Notes: generated by a model from the sequence alone, not told the origin. Shown: positions 20,733 to 28,198, numbered from the stretch's first letter. The stretch: DNA of 28,198 bases from Coptodactyla brooksi (GCA_033557675.1 JAWQRM010000155.1:1-28198), one strand, 5' to 3'. Translations and numbers: made by a program.

Positions 20733-20890
20733 TTTTCAGAACTGCCACGTCCCACGTGATTGAATGCAGATTCTGTTCTAAGAATTCGTTTATCGTAATT
20801 TGGTAGTATTGTAATATTTTTGTGTGTCACCAAAAAGTAACCAGATCTTGACATTTCAAACATAGGCGATCGTGAAAGGCGATAAATCTG
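20733..20890 (+). repeat. Dispersed repeat, copy B
   Basis: Aligns with 6118-6275 (same strand) and 4405-4545 (opposite): ACGTCCCACGTGATT, TTCTAAGAATTCGTTTATCG, AGTATTGTAATATTTTTGTG, AACCAGATCTTGACATTTCA and AACATAGGCG. It sits just beyond the truncated right end of the Tigger copy. Confidence 0.72.
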
Positions 20891-21293
20891 AAATGCTGAA
20901 AACATTACTGTGATAGATACTATATCCATAAGGGTACTATTCCATATTTAAAATAAAAACGTATTTGTATAGAATTTGTATTTTATGGTATGTATAGAAA
21001 TTAGTTATCTTGTATTTAAAAAATATTGTAAAGAAAGTCTTGAGAAGAAGAACGCAATGCATTTGAGAGTGAAGTTAGGTGGAGATAAGTTCACGGTACA
21101 CCGATGTGTTTAATTTTTGAACCACTGAATATGTTACAAGTCACTAGCACCAGCTTCACATATAATATGATTAATTTAATTAGTTACAAGAGAAAAAATT
21201 GTTTTGTTCCCCTTTTTTAAATTCTATTAAAGTACTTAAATATTTGTGCCATGCATAGTCTAAGAATTTATTATTAAAATAATTGTTACTTAC

Positions 21294-21565
21294 TCTCCTA
21301 TTCGTTCGCCGTTCCAACACTTCTTGTCTCTCGTTTCTGCAAAATCGTCCCTGCACAGGTTTTCGGCTAGATTATCGTAGAAATTCTTGCTCTGGGCAAT
21401 CGACGTTAAGAAGTTGTTGATTTGGGATATGGGAAGCGGGGAGAAGTTTCTGCTGGTCGACATCCTCTGCTTTCCATTGGTATTTCCGCCGACTTCCGTA
21501 CTGGATTCGGACAATAAAGGGGACTCCTTCTCGGAGAACTTCGGAGGGCCGCAATTCCTCTTAAC
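21294..21565 (-). CDS. dally: dally-type glypican, exon spanning the end of the cysteine-rich domain
   Basis: The exon starts after acceptor TTTGTTATAG (AG at 21566-21567), phase 0, and ends at A21294 before GTAAGT, phase 2. It encodes 90 full codons: VKRNCGPPKFSEKE, a Ser-rich low-complexity linker (LLSESSTEVGGNTNGKQRMS), then LPISQINNFLTSIAQSKNFY, DNLAENLCRDDFAETRDKK and CWNGERIGE. The CGPP motif, the FYxxLxxxLC helix and the CWNG motif mark the membrane-proximal part of the glypican cysteine-rich domain. Glypicans are extracellular GPI-anchored proteoglycans that shape morphogen gradients. The upstream exon, which should end just before VKRNCG, is not found in 21566-28198, so the signal peptide and most cysteines are probably outside. 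Gene symbol by similarity to insect dally. Confidence 0.93.
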
Positions 21566-21584
21566 CTATAACAAAGAACAATTA

Positions 21585-21800
21585 TTAAAAAATAAGTTTG
21601 TCCAAGAAACTTCGTTTAATTTCCGTCGCCGGGTGCGATGACTTATTTAGGATGCAAATAGTGTCGATAGATGCCGTCTGATCGCGCTGTCGGTCGCGCA
21701 CGAGATTATCTCGAGCCCTCCTCAGAGATAATAACCTGTCGAAGGTAAATTTAGCGTCCACATCGTATAGACGTTCGATGTAGCCGACCTCGGCCTTAAG
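21585..21800 (-). other. GC-richer open stretch, unrecognised
   Basis: The minus strand stays open for 71 codons (AEVGYIERLYDVDAKFTFDR, then RARDNLVRDRQRDQTASID), and base composition is clearly higher in G+C and CpG than its flanks. It ends 20 bp upstream of the dally exon acceptor. It does not resemble the glypican sequence expected there, and no clear splice pair was found. It may be an intronic regulatory element or a remnant of something else. Confidence 0.25.
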
Positions 21801-22639
21801 TTATATGGGAACATTGTAACGCGCGAGGTTTTGTACCTACAATAAAGTTATAACTTGTTTTCGAGATGATAGCTGCGTTCGAGCTTATAGAATAACCATA
21901 AAAATATGACGAGATATTACGTCTTCTGAACAATAACTTTCTATCTCCACATAAACATAAATTTTAGGCACTCTATTGAAAAATAAGGTGCAGTAATAAA
22001 TCATAATCCGTTGAAATAATTCGGTGCCTCATTATCATCGCCACAAAAATAACGGTATTCAGCGTTTGGACTACAATATCACTGAAACTGGTTCACTGAA
22101 AAACTTTAAAAGAACTTTGTTACAATTGACATTTATTTTTTAATGTATAAGTACCACCCTGTAGTGCCGTATGAAAGCATAAAATTAGTAGTTTTTGCCA
22201 GTTCTGAGCAGACATTCATGTTTTAACATTTTTATATTTTTACACGAGCTACTAAAATATGATGAAATTGTTTCTGGAGAACTAGTAATAAATATAAAAA
22301 TGTATACAATTTTATATTTATTACTTTTCGCAACGTTTATGATTTTTTTAATATTCCTTTTATCCTTACTTGATTTCACATTTTCCAGGTATATTATAAT
22401 CACATCAAGGTCATTGTTTGACGTTTGACCGAGGAGTAAATTTTCAAATGGTATTTGATTTTCGCACGTAGTAAATAAATAAATAAGGTATTTAAAAAAT
22501 ATTTATTGTCGTAATTCCTCATCATTAGGATCGTTATTACAATGTCAATCATCCTCATTTAGGTATTCATCCGCCATTAAGTCTACAATATGTGCTTTTG
22601 ACAGAGTTCTTAACATCTTATTCGAGAAATAGGAGATTT
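21801..22639. other. Intronic or upstream DNA, nothing recognised
   Basis: AT-rich, no family resemblance in any frame. Confidence 0.35.
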
Positions 22640-22701
22640 GTGATCTTGTTGTCATTAAAACTAACAAACATCTCAACCACACCAACACTGTTTTTATACT
22701 C

Positions 22702-22736
22702 GACATGTTTCGGTATATATAATAAACCTTCTTCAG
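22702..22736 (-). ncRNA. Hammerhead ribozyme motif, second subfamily (copy 5)
   Basis: On the minus strand: CTGAAGA (CTGANGA with N = A), one extra A, helix II GGTTTA with TATACC (one mismatch), GAAAC, ATGTC. Helix III is only AC with GT around AT. Cleavage would follow C22702. Helix I is strong: TATTCTC (22737-22743) with GAGTATA (22695-22701), one T-T mismatch in seven pairs. The sequence is quite different from the 3.4/16.1-kb subfamily, yet it keeps all core bases and the same extra base before helix II. It is in the dally sense direction if this DNA is dally intron. Confidence 0.68.
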
Positions 22737-22937
22737 GAGAATAGAAACCAAACTGTATACCCTAATTATTATTTAATACTATTGCAACTACTTAAAATAA
22801 TTACTTCTTTCACCTGAAGGATAAAAAGGGCAAGGTAACTAAAACTCAATAATTGTAAGTAGTTAGAATAGTATTAAAAAGTAATTAGGGTAGGAGTTAA
22901 GTACACAAGTTGGTCATACAGTTTAGTTTTTGTTCTC

Positions 22938-22977
22938 CCGAGGAAGAGAAACTTTATTACATAAACCGATATATGTC
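22938..22977 (+). ncRNA. Degenerate hammerhead motif, right arm of foldback (copy 6)
   Basis: Aligned to copy 5: CCGAGGA for CTGAAGA, a longer helix II region, GATAT for GAAAC, then ATGTC and the same helix I strand GAGTATAAAAACAG. Core bases are lost; not expected to cleave. Confidence 0.55.
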
Positions 22978-23194
22978 GAGTATAAAAACAGTGTTGTTTT
23001 GGTTGAGGTGTTTGTTAGTTTTAATTTTAAAATCTTGTAATGTAAACAATTTTTGCAAACTTTGAGTTTTTTTATCAGAAACCTCTACGGACAATATAAA
23101 TATTATATTGATGAAAACAATCCACAATAAGCCAGATAAAGTATGCGGAATACGATTTGTCTCACTACGCAGACAAATTATGTGCTGCTACTGC

Positions 23195-23770
23195 TTAGCC
23201 GCCGAAATTAGCGATTTAGCAATATGTGATTTGATGATAGTTATTTTCGCACTCGATCAAAAATTTAGACGGTGTATGGTGACCTGTTACAAATAAATGT
23301 GCTGAAATTAATGGAAACCCTGTTTTGGTTACAGAATGTTATATAGAAACGGTTTTTCAGGCTACTGTTCAGGCTATTCTCAGCAATATTTAACTTAATT
23401 GTTATAAATAAAATACCGTATATGTTGTGAAGTTTTAGTCGTCAGGACCTTTTAAATTTTGATGCAGCGTCCACAAGTTGTTTATGTTTTCCTGAACGAA
23501 TTGGTCTGCTAAGCTGAGTCTATTTTCTAACCGACCGTATCTTTACAAATTTGAAAATAATATACTGGGTGTAATTAACGTTGAAAGCTTCCATGGCCCG
23601 TGTCCAGTATGGACACAGCGTGATAATCAACATTGCGTAGGACATTTAGGACATGCAGGTTTTATTAATCGACATTTCGTCCGCCATTACAGCAGGACAT
23701 TTTCAGGGTTGCTGGTGTTGAGGGCTGTTTCCAAATATTTAGAAAAGAATAGATTTTAGATAAACATATC
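23195..23770 (+). repeat. Dispersed ~600-bp repeat, copy B
   Basis: Same-strand partner of 17330-17945; see the shared blocks there. Copy B has an insert near 23600-23670 with a short inverted repeat (GTGTCCAGTATGGACAC) not present in copy A. No recognised coding content. It starts about 160 bp after the foldback element. Confidence 0.8.
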
Positions 23771-24289
23771 TTTAATAAAAGTTAAAATAGAAAAGGGATA
23801 TGTTAGTGAAAAGAAACAGTGTTCTGTTTAACATAACGAAGTTACGACTGGTTGAAGATGATTGGTTTATAATTATTCAATAAACACCTTATATGCTATT
23901 ACAAATTTGTAGACATGCTATTGGTTAGAAGATATTCTTAGCTAACCAAATTCGAAAATTCGTGCATTAAACGCAAATAATAAACTGTACATAATTTATT
24001 AACATAGTGACAAAGGATAATGATCAAGAATTAACAAAAAAGGCATTTCCTTAAAAACAAAAAGATACGTTAAACATTGCTCAGCGCAAACGGAACATCT
24101 GTATAGTTAAAAACGGGTATATGTTGCAACCCCACACGTCTATTGCGCCCTGTTGCATTTTGACAATGATATTGCATGATTTTGAAAAACATACTTATGT
24201 TTATAAACATACATTACTTATGTTTATGAACAATAATATATTCACTTACTCCGGAACAGGTAATTCGGCGCTTATTTCTGAAATTCAGG
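23771..24289. other. AT-rich spacer, nothing recognised
   Basis: No coding region or repeat partner seen. A short open frame at 24121-24330 has no resemblance and overlaps the next repeat. Confidence 0.35.
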
Positions 24290-24400
24290 GAATAAGTAAT
24301 ATATTACTTTTTATTAAAACAAGAAAATAAACTAACCACCGAGTGAGGAGGGTTCAAACTCCGCGACTTCCTGCTTTTACATCAACTACTTTATCGTGGG
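24290..24400 (-). repeat. tRNA-derived repeat (SINE-like), partial copy 2
   Basis: Shares the flank AGTAATATATTACTTTTTAT and AAAACAAGAAAATAAACTAAC with the copies at 5870 and 25311. A B-box-like segment on the minus strand (GGAGTTTGAACCCTCC) sits at the same distance from that flank. The A-box side is not recognisable. Confidence 0.55.
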
Positions 24401-24456
24401 GTTCTGTTAACTCTTCATAAAAACCTTTCCCTTCTTTCCTTCTGTTCGAAAATCCG

Positions 24457-24506
24457 AAATCTGAAATACTTATGTATTTCAGATTTACTTATGTATTTCA
24501 GATTTA
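24457..24506. repeat. Hairpin and 19-bp tandem repeat
   Basis: AAATCTGAAATAC is followed by TTAT and its perfect 13-bp inverse. The right part, CTTATGTATTTCAGATTTA, is repeated in tandem. Confidence 0.75.
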
Positions 24507-24795
24507 CACTGTTCACACCTGGTTATAAGGAAATTTGATGCGATATATTCGTTTAGCAAGCCAGCAGTGTTAGGAGAGACCCCTGGATAGCTTATAGTTT
24601 CTACCAAACTTGTGAGTAATCCATATAGGTGGGTTTCTGCGCGCCATTGAAGTCTGATTTATTATTTCAGTTTATTTCGGCTCAGACTATAAAAGGGATA
24701 CTCCTTTGTTTTATGCAGTTTTTTTCTGTATTGTAAATAATCCTTTCCGCGGTAAATTGGAAAGAAAATTACGTCACTCTCCAAAGTCAGTAGTA

Positions 24796-25041
24796 TTACG
24801 CAATAATCCCGTAATGTGCTCTTAAACCCTTTGCAAGGGTGTCCTTAATTGCTTCCAGGAAGGCGGCCATGCCTTCTTTATAGCGACTTCTAAAAGTGTT
24901 AATCGAAAACTCTCCCGTTTTCAAGTCATACGAAATACAGGAATTTCCTTCTTGTACAATTGACCTTTCGGAATTGCTCGATGGATAATTGAAGCTCGCC
25001 GGAGCTGAAGGAGTCCTCGGGACTTCAGACAGGTTGACCTT
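24796..25041 (-). other. GC-richer open stretch, unrecognised
   Basis: The minus strand is open for 81 codons without a well-placed start: SEVPRTPSAPASFNYPSSNS, then SCISYDLKTGEFSINTFRSR and YKEGMAAFLEAIKDTLAKGL, then a stop at 24796-24798. The composition and the amphipathic end look protein-like, but I recognise no family, and it lacks the Cys pattern expected of missing dally exons. It lies next to a palindromic CCGGAAG pair at 25099-25117. It could be an exon of another gene, an upstream region, or chance. Confidence 0.28.
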
Positions 25042-25098
25042 TCAGCGTGGTCGGAATTTATTACTCGTCCCCCTGTCACCGAAGTCGCTTTACCCTTA

Positions 25099-25117
25099 CT
25101 TCCGGTTTAACCGGAAG
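25099..25117. promoter_or_regulatory. Palindromic pair of CCGGAAG (ETS-type) sites
   Basis: CTTCCGGTT and its exact reverse complement AACCGGAAG are separated by one base. CCGGAAG is the core bound by ETS/GABP-type factors, often near promoters. It is in a GC-richer stretch. No start site or TATA box could be tied to it, so function is conjecture. Confidence 0.3.
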
Positions 25118-25310
25118 CAGTAATTGCGGATTACGTGTTTGAACGGATAAAGCGACAACTCGATCTAAATTACGTTAGTTGCCAATTTCAGATTACCTTT
25201 TTTTCATCAGTTCAATCACAGAAATGTCGTAGTATTTACTATTTCTGTGTCTACTTATACAAGTTTGGTAACAACTCACTTAGATATTGGAAAATATTAT
25301 ATTTGCTGCT

Positions 25311-25593
25311 TTTCCGTGGACGTTTCGCCCAGATATGAAAAAAGTAAGTTATTACTTTTTATTGAAACGAGAAAATATATTAACCTCAGAGCAGGATTTA
25401 AACCTGCGATTATCTGCTTTCGTAACAGGTGTTCTAACCGCTGAGCTAGCGAAATTAGAGGGAACCTTCCTAAATCTTCAGAAAATTATATTTTTGTTTC
25501 TCTTGTTCGATAAATCAGAACTATTTACTTCCTTGTTTCTATAAAAACTAATAAATTACTTATTTCATATCTAGGCGAAACGGCCACAGAGAA
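25311..25593. mobile_element. Short element with terminal inverted repeats and tRNA-like A and B boxes
   Basis: The left end (25311-25352) and right end (25553-25593) are inverted repeats of about 40 bp with few mismatches; shared core CGTTTCGCC, AGATATGAAA and AAGTAA. Inside, on the minus strand, lie TAGCTCAGCGGTTAGAAC (a very good tRNA A box, about 25431-25448) and GGTTTAAATCC (a B box, about 25394-25404), spaced as in a tRNA. So a tRNA-derived segment, normally typical of SINEs, is bracketed by DNA-transposon-like ends. Copies 1 and 2 share the internal part. Confidence 0.7.
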
Positions 25594-26317
25594 ACAAACG
25601 ACAAATTCATATGAAAATTAAAAGACGTTATAGAATACGCAAAGGAACTAAAGTAGAAATGGGTGGATACTGTACAAAGATGAAGAAATCAAGATGAACG
25701 TATAAAGTTATACACTATCGTTGGACACCATTGAATCAAATAAGAAGAAGAGGAAGATGAGTCAAAAGATAAATACACGAAATAAAAGAGGTTCATTCCA
25801 GTCAATTATATTCACAGATTCTTCGTTCGGATTATACTGAAGTTTATCCATGGACAATTTTCATTTCCTCTCCATTTAAGTCTCCGATAACTCAATCCTC
25901 TACTCGAGTGTTCTGGCCCATAATCATCTTGGACAATACGGGAAACTTTTAATATCGTAAATAAATCCAATGCGGTGCAGGAGATTTCTTCAGCTTGCTT
26001 TCTATTTAGGGCACGACTCAATTACATAAATTTCACGAAATGATCATGTTATACAGGAATAGATTTGATTCATTTCCTTAAATACCACTGATTAACTACC
26101 AAGCTTTTAAATGGACCCCTTACGTGATTCAGACGTTATCTTTTTTGTCCCCACATTATTAATGACTGTGAATATTTCTTCAAAATAAATAGTGGATATA
26201 ATGTTAGCATTTCACAATAAACTAATTAATATACATTAATTACATGGTATCGTTCAAGTATGTGATACTCTACTTAATAAATTAAATAAATACGAAATAA
26301 TTATTGTGGGAATAATC
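25594..26317. other. Spacer, nothing firmly recognised
   Basis: The plus strand 25640-25760 reads TKMKKSR and HYRWTPLNQIRRRGR, vaguely like LINE tails, but too short to call. A 69-codon minus-strand frame at 25812-26021 resembles nothing known to me. Confidence 0.3.
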
Positions 26318-26500
26318 GCGATGGTTTAAGAAACTAGTTTTTATCAGCATACGGATACCGCGTCGGAAGAATGCTTCATCTTTTGGGGTTATCCATGAAT
26401 TGATCCAATTCTTGGTATCTATCGAAACAAGCGGAAATCAGAAGGAGCAATGTCTGGTGAATATGGCGGGTGGCGTAAAACTTCACAATACTTCAGCACT
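26318..26500 (-). pseudogene. mariner transposase C-terminal relic
   Basis: The minus strand reads LKYCEVLRHPPYSPDIAPSD then FRLFR and a stop; the third catalytic Asp is in YSPD (codon 26452-26454). After a frameshift comes RNWINSWITPKDEAFFRRGI followed by RML, the mariner C-terminal WxxSKDExFFRRGIRML block. The catalytic Asp 1 and 2 parts are missing. Not the same copy type as the relic at 13475-13700. Confidence 0.83.
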
Positions 26501-26523
26501 ACATCTGATATTTAATTGAATTT

Positions 26524-26553
26524 ATGATGATGCCAGCTTAGTTAACGTGCGTC
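26524..26553 (+). ncRNA. Hammerhead motif with internal deletion (copy 7)
   Basis: ATGATGATGCCAGCTTAGTT followed by AACGTGCGTC aligns with copy 2 (CTGATGATGCTACCTTGGTT, then AGCGAAACGTGCGTC), missing five bases that include most of GAAA. Dead, but it shows that the family is widespread. It lies between the mariner relic and the LINE relic. Confidence 0.45.
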
Positions 26554-26559
26554 CTTTAA

Positions 26560-27345
26560 TCTCTGCATTGTCTCTTGGTTCTTCCTTCTTCTAAATTTAT
26601 TTCCAGATGATTTTACTAGGTGTCTTTACCCATCTTGTCGTGGATTTAACCTTCGCCAACATAAACTGATATTGCCCCACTATGTCACTTATAGTTTTTA
26701 TTATTTTTTTAAAAATTAATGAGGGTAGGATGTTATAGATGGTATGTATTCAACAGCGTCATTGCTCGGCAATTCTTGCATTCTTCATTTTTACGTATCG
26801 TTATAGCTTGCCCTGTTTCACATTTGGTTGGCAATTCTCCGCAATCCACTTTTTCTGATGGATTTCATTCTTTATACTATTTTTTCTTCTATTTCTAGTT
26901 CTCCGTTTCTATTCTATTTTCTATTTACTCTAGGTTTATAGGCTCCATTCTGTTTTTTAATTCCCTGGTAGAGTCTTAGTATTGTTATGTGCATTAAATG
27001 GAGTTTTTCTCCATTTCTATCAACTTCTCCAAAATCTATTATCTTTTACTGTTCTACATATCTTTATTATACCCTTTTTTTCTCTGATCGTATTCGTCTA
27101 TGTACGCATTTCTTTTGTACTCAACCATTTTAGCCATGTTTTGGATTTTTCTTCAGCTGCTCCGTTACATTTTTCGTCTCCGTTGATTCTTTATCTGCAC
27201 TATTGTTCACTGTTTTGATTTCTTCCCATTTCATTTCTATATCTCTTTCCTCGTTTATTTGATCTACGAGTTGTTTCTCTATCCTGTAGTTCATCAATAT
27301 TTCATTTTTTGCTTCAGGATTTTGTTCTTGCTTATAAGTTAGCAA
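26560..27345 (-). pseudogene. Non-LTR retrotransposon relic, endonuclease-RT linker and start of RT
   Basis: The minus strand, from right to left, gives EKQLVDQINEERDIEMKWEE and IKTVNNSADKESTETKNVTE, a linker with the WxxIKxxxxxAAxExxG pattern. It then decays into stops, and continues as KNEECKNCRAMTLLNTYHL, then IIKTISDIVGQYQFMLAKVK followed by STTRWVKT. The last two match the RT blocks NxxNYRGISLLNTxYK and DIIGxYQxGFRxxRSTTDQ. It has many stops. It is inverted relative to the relic at 11440-12235 and covers an earlier part of the polyprotein. Confidence 0.72.
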
Positions 27346-27498
27346 TTAGTCTATCAAATTTTAAAAAGATCGATTAAAAAAATACGAAATGTGTATTTTT
27401 ATATGCATTTTAAATGGAGTGGGTGCTTATGATCACTTCTCATTCGCAATTGCCTACGTAGGAGTATAACGCTGAATTTTATTGAAATTGTATGCAAA

Positions 27499-27732
27499 TT
27501 ACATTCGAATCGCGAATAAAAAGAATAAGCCATCGTGCGAAATCGGGTATTTCTTCCTCCGCCGCTGGTGGGGCGGCACAAAAAGACCAAAGAACCGGTC
27601 TCGCAAACTTTTTATGTCATTCGAGGCAGTACTGTTAGGATCAACGATCTTAAAGACGGCAGACATCGAAACACCCGACTTTTTAGCTCCATTGTTCTCC
27701 CAATATAAATGTTTGCCCGAAAAGGTTACCAA
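27499..27732. other. GC-richer region open on both strands, unrecognised
   Basis: The minus strand encodes FSGKHLYWENNGAKKSGVSM, AVFKIVDPNSTASNDIKSLR and DRFFGLFVPPHQRRRKKYP; the plus strand encodes RPKNRSRKLFMSFEAVLLGS and TILKTADIETPDFLAPLFSQ. Both are free of stops for about 75 codons, which one would not expect in DNA this AT-rich unless it had been coding. I do not recognise a family on either strand. Candidate exon or transposon fragment. Confidence 0.3.
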
Positions 27733-28198
27733 AAATTAATAGTCAAAATAAAGCCAAACGACCGATAAAGTAAATAGATACAACCGCAGCTTGCGTGATT
27801 AATTTAATAATAATCTAAACAGGCCGGTTAAGTCAGTGAATTCTGTATACCTACTCGTATCCTGTTGCGAAATTCCGGCTTTGACGTCCACTGAGTTATA
27901 CACAATGCCCGTCAAGTTATTCTGGGTACAATAAGGTTCTAGGATATCCTGATATATATTTCAGGAAATGTCCACTACAATCGCTAATCCGTTCTTGACA
28001 AGTAAATTGGAGACGAAAGGGTTGAATATCTAGATGGGATATACAGTGAGGATACCACTTATGGAATAAAATGATTTTTGGCGATATTTTAGAAAATTGT
28101 GGAAAATGCTCGGACAGGTCGATTTTTATTCTCAAATTTACGTCTTTTGAATTAAAATTTCAATATACAGAGCGAGCCATATATTAGCAGTAATAGAC
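27733..28198. other. Spacer to window end, nothing recognised
   Basis: No coding family, repeat partner or RNA recognised. The missing 5' dally exons were looked for on the minus strand here and not found. Confidence 0.35.

Larger units (their letters stand above)
13070..21293 (-). other. Large dally intron (about 8.2 kb) full of mobile-element relics
   Basis: Donor GTAAGT at 21288-21293 and acceptor AG at 13070-13071, phase 2. In order along the plus strand it holds a mariner relic (13475-13700), a Tigger C-terminal relic (15010-15540), a perfect palindrome with a hammerhead in sense orientation (16088-16252), a helix-turn-helix transposase fragment (17008-17130), a dispersed 600-bp repeat (17330-17945), a Tigger copy (18955-20690) and a dispersed repeat (20733-20890). 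Between these the DNA is AT-rich and unrecognised (13070-13474, 13701-15009, 15541-16087, 16318-17007, 17946-18494, 20891-21293). Confidence 0.8.
22640..23035. repeat. Foldback element with hammerhead motif in each arm
   Basis: Outer arms 22640-22759 and 22917-23035 are imperfect reverse complements (long identical blocks such as GTCGAGTATAAAAACAGTGT and TTTGTTAGTTTTAA). Inner arms 22760-22796 and 22856-22890 also pair (CCCTAATTA... with ...TAATTAGGG). A 26-base insert (22891-22916) lies only on the right side. The apex is about 60 bases. Both outer arms carry a hammerhead-like core, so the element is an inverted pair of ribozyme-bearing repeats. Confidence 0.88.

Noticed and set aside
24796..25041. 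Missing upstream dally exon
   Set aside because: It lacks the glypican cysteines and the sequence expected just before VKRNCG, and its phase and splice sites could not be established.
25812..26021. 69-codon minus-strand frame as a gene
   Set aside because: No family resemblance, no splice or start context, and lengths like this occur by chance.
1..28198. Bacterial features such as operons, ribosome binding sites, CRISPR arrays or rho-independent terminators
   Set aside because: The DNA is eukaryotic: spliced exons, transposon relics and low coding density; no spaced direct-repeat array was seen.

Overview
This is eukaryotic, almost certainly insect, DNA. It is AT-rich and low in coding density, with spliced exons of a dally-class glypican, a short run of the insect telomere-type GGTTA pentamer, and the decayed transposon mix usual in insects (pogo/Tigger, mariner, Tc1-like, hAT, non-LTR retrotransposons). 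The size of the introns and the load of old transposons suggest a large-genome insect, perhaps polyneopteran, but the sequence alone does not fix the order.

One host gene is well supported: the 3' part of a dally-type heparan-sulfate glypican on the minus strand. Four exons join in consistent phase: 21294-21565, 12943-13069, 12604-12757 and 10610-10752. They encode the C-terminal 231 residues: the end of the cysteine-rich domain, the Ser-Gly glycosaminoglycan attachment region and a GPI-anchor signal ending at a stop codon. The 5' exons were not found and probably lie beyond the right edge. Introns are about 8.2 kb, 185 bp and 1.85 kb.

Layout: 1-1084, broken pogo-type transposase with a C-terminal zinc finger. 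1743-2330, broken Tc1/mariner-superfamily transposase (minus). 3017-4547, short repeats carrying hammerhead-like motifs. 4590-4985, hAT transposase tail. 5870-6512, tRNA-derived repeat and inverted repeats. 6513-10609, AT-rich DNA with little recognisable, part of it probably the dally 3' UTR and downstream flank. 10610-13069, last three dally exons with a non-LTR retrotransposon relic in one intron. 13070-21293, the large dally intron with a mariner relic, two Tigger relics, a perfect 65-bp-arm palindrome and dispersed repeats. 21294-21565, the first dally exon seen here. 21566-28198, intron or upstream DNA with a foldback element, tRNA-derived elements, mariner and LINE relics and three GC-richer islands of unknown meaning.

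The most interesting signal is a family of type-I hammerhead ribozyme motifs: CTGANGA, helix II, GAAAC, a tiny helix III, GTC. It appears at seven places plus one half copy, in two sequence subfamilies. Two of the three intact cores (16140-16174 and 22702-22736) lie on the minus strand, the sense strand of dally, and the first is in the loop of a perfect palindrome inside a dally intron. Helices I and II show compensatory changes between copies. Minimal-helix-III hammerheads are known from Penelope-like elements and metazoan retrozymes. No Penelope reverse transcriptase was recognised here, so these look like non-autonomous copies.
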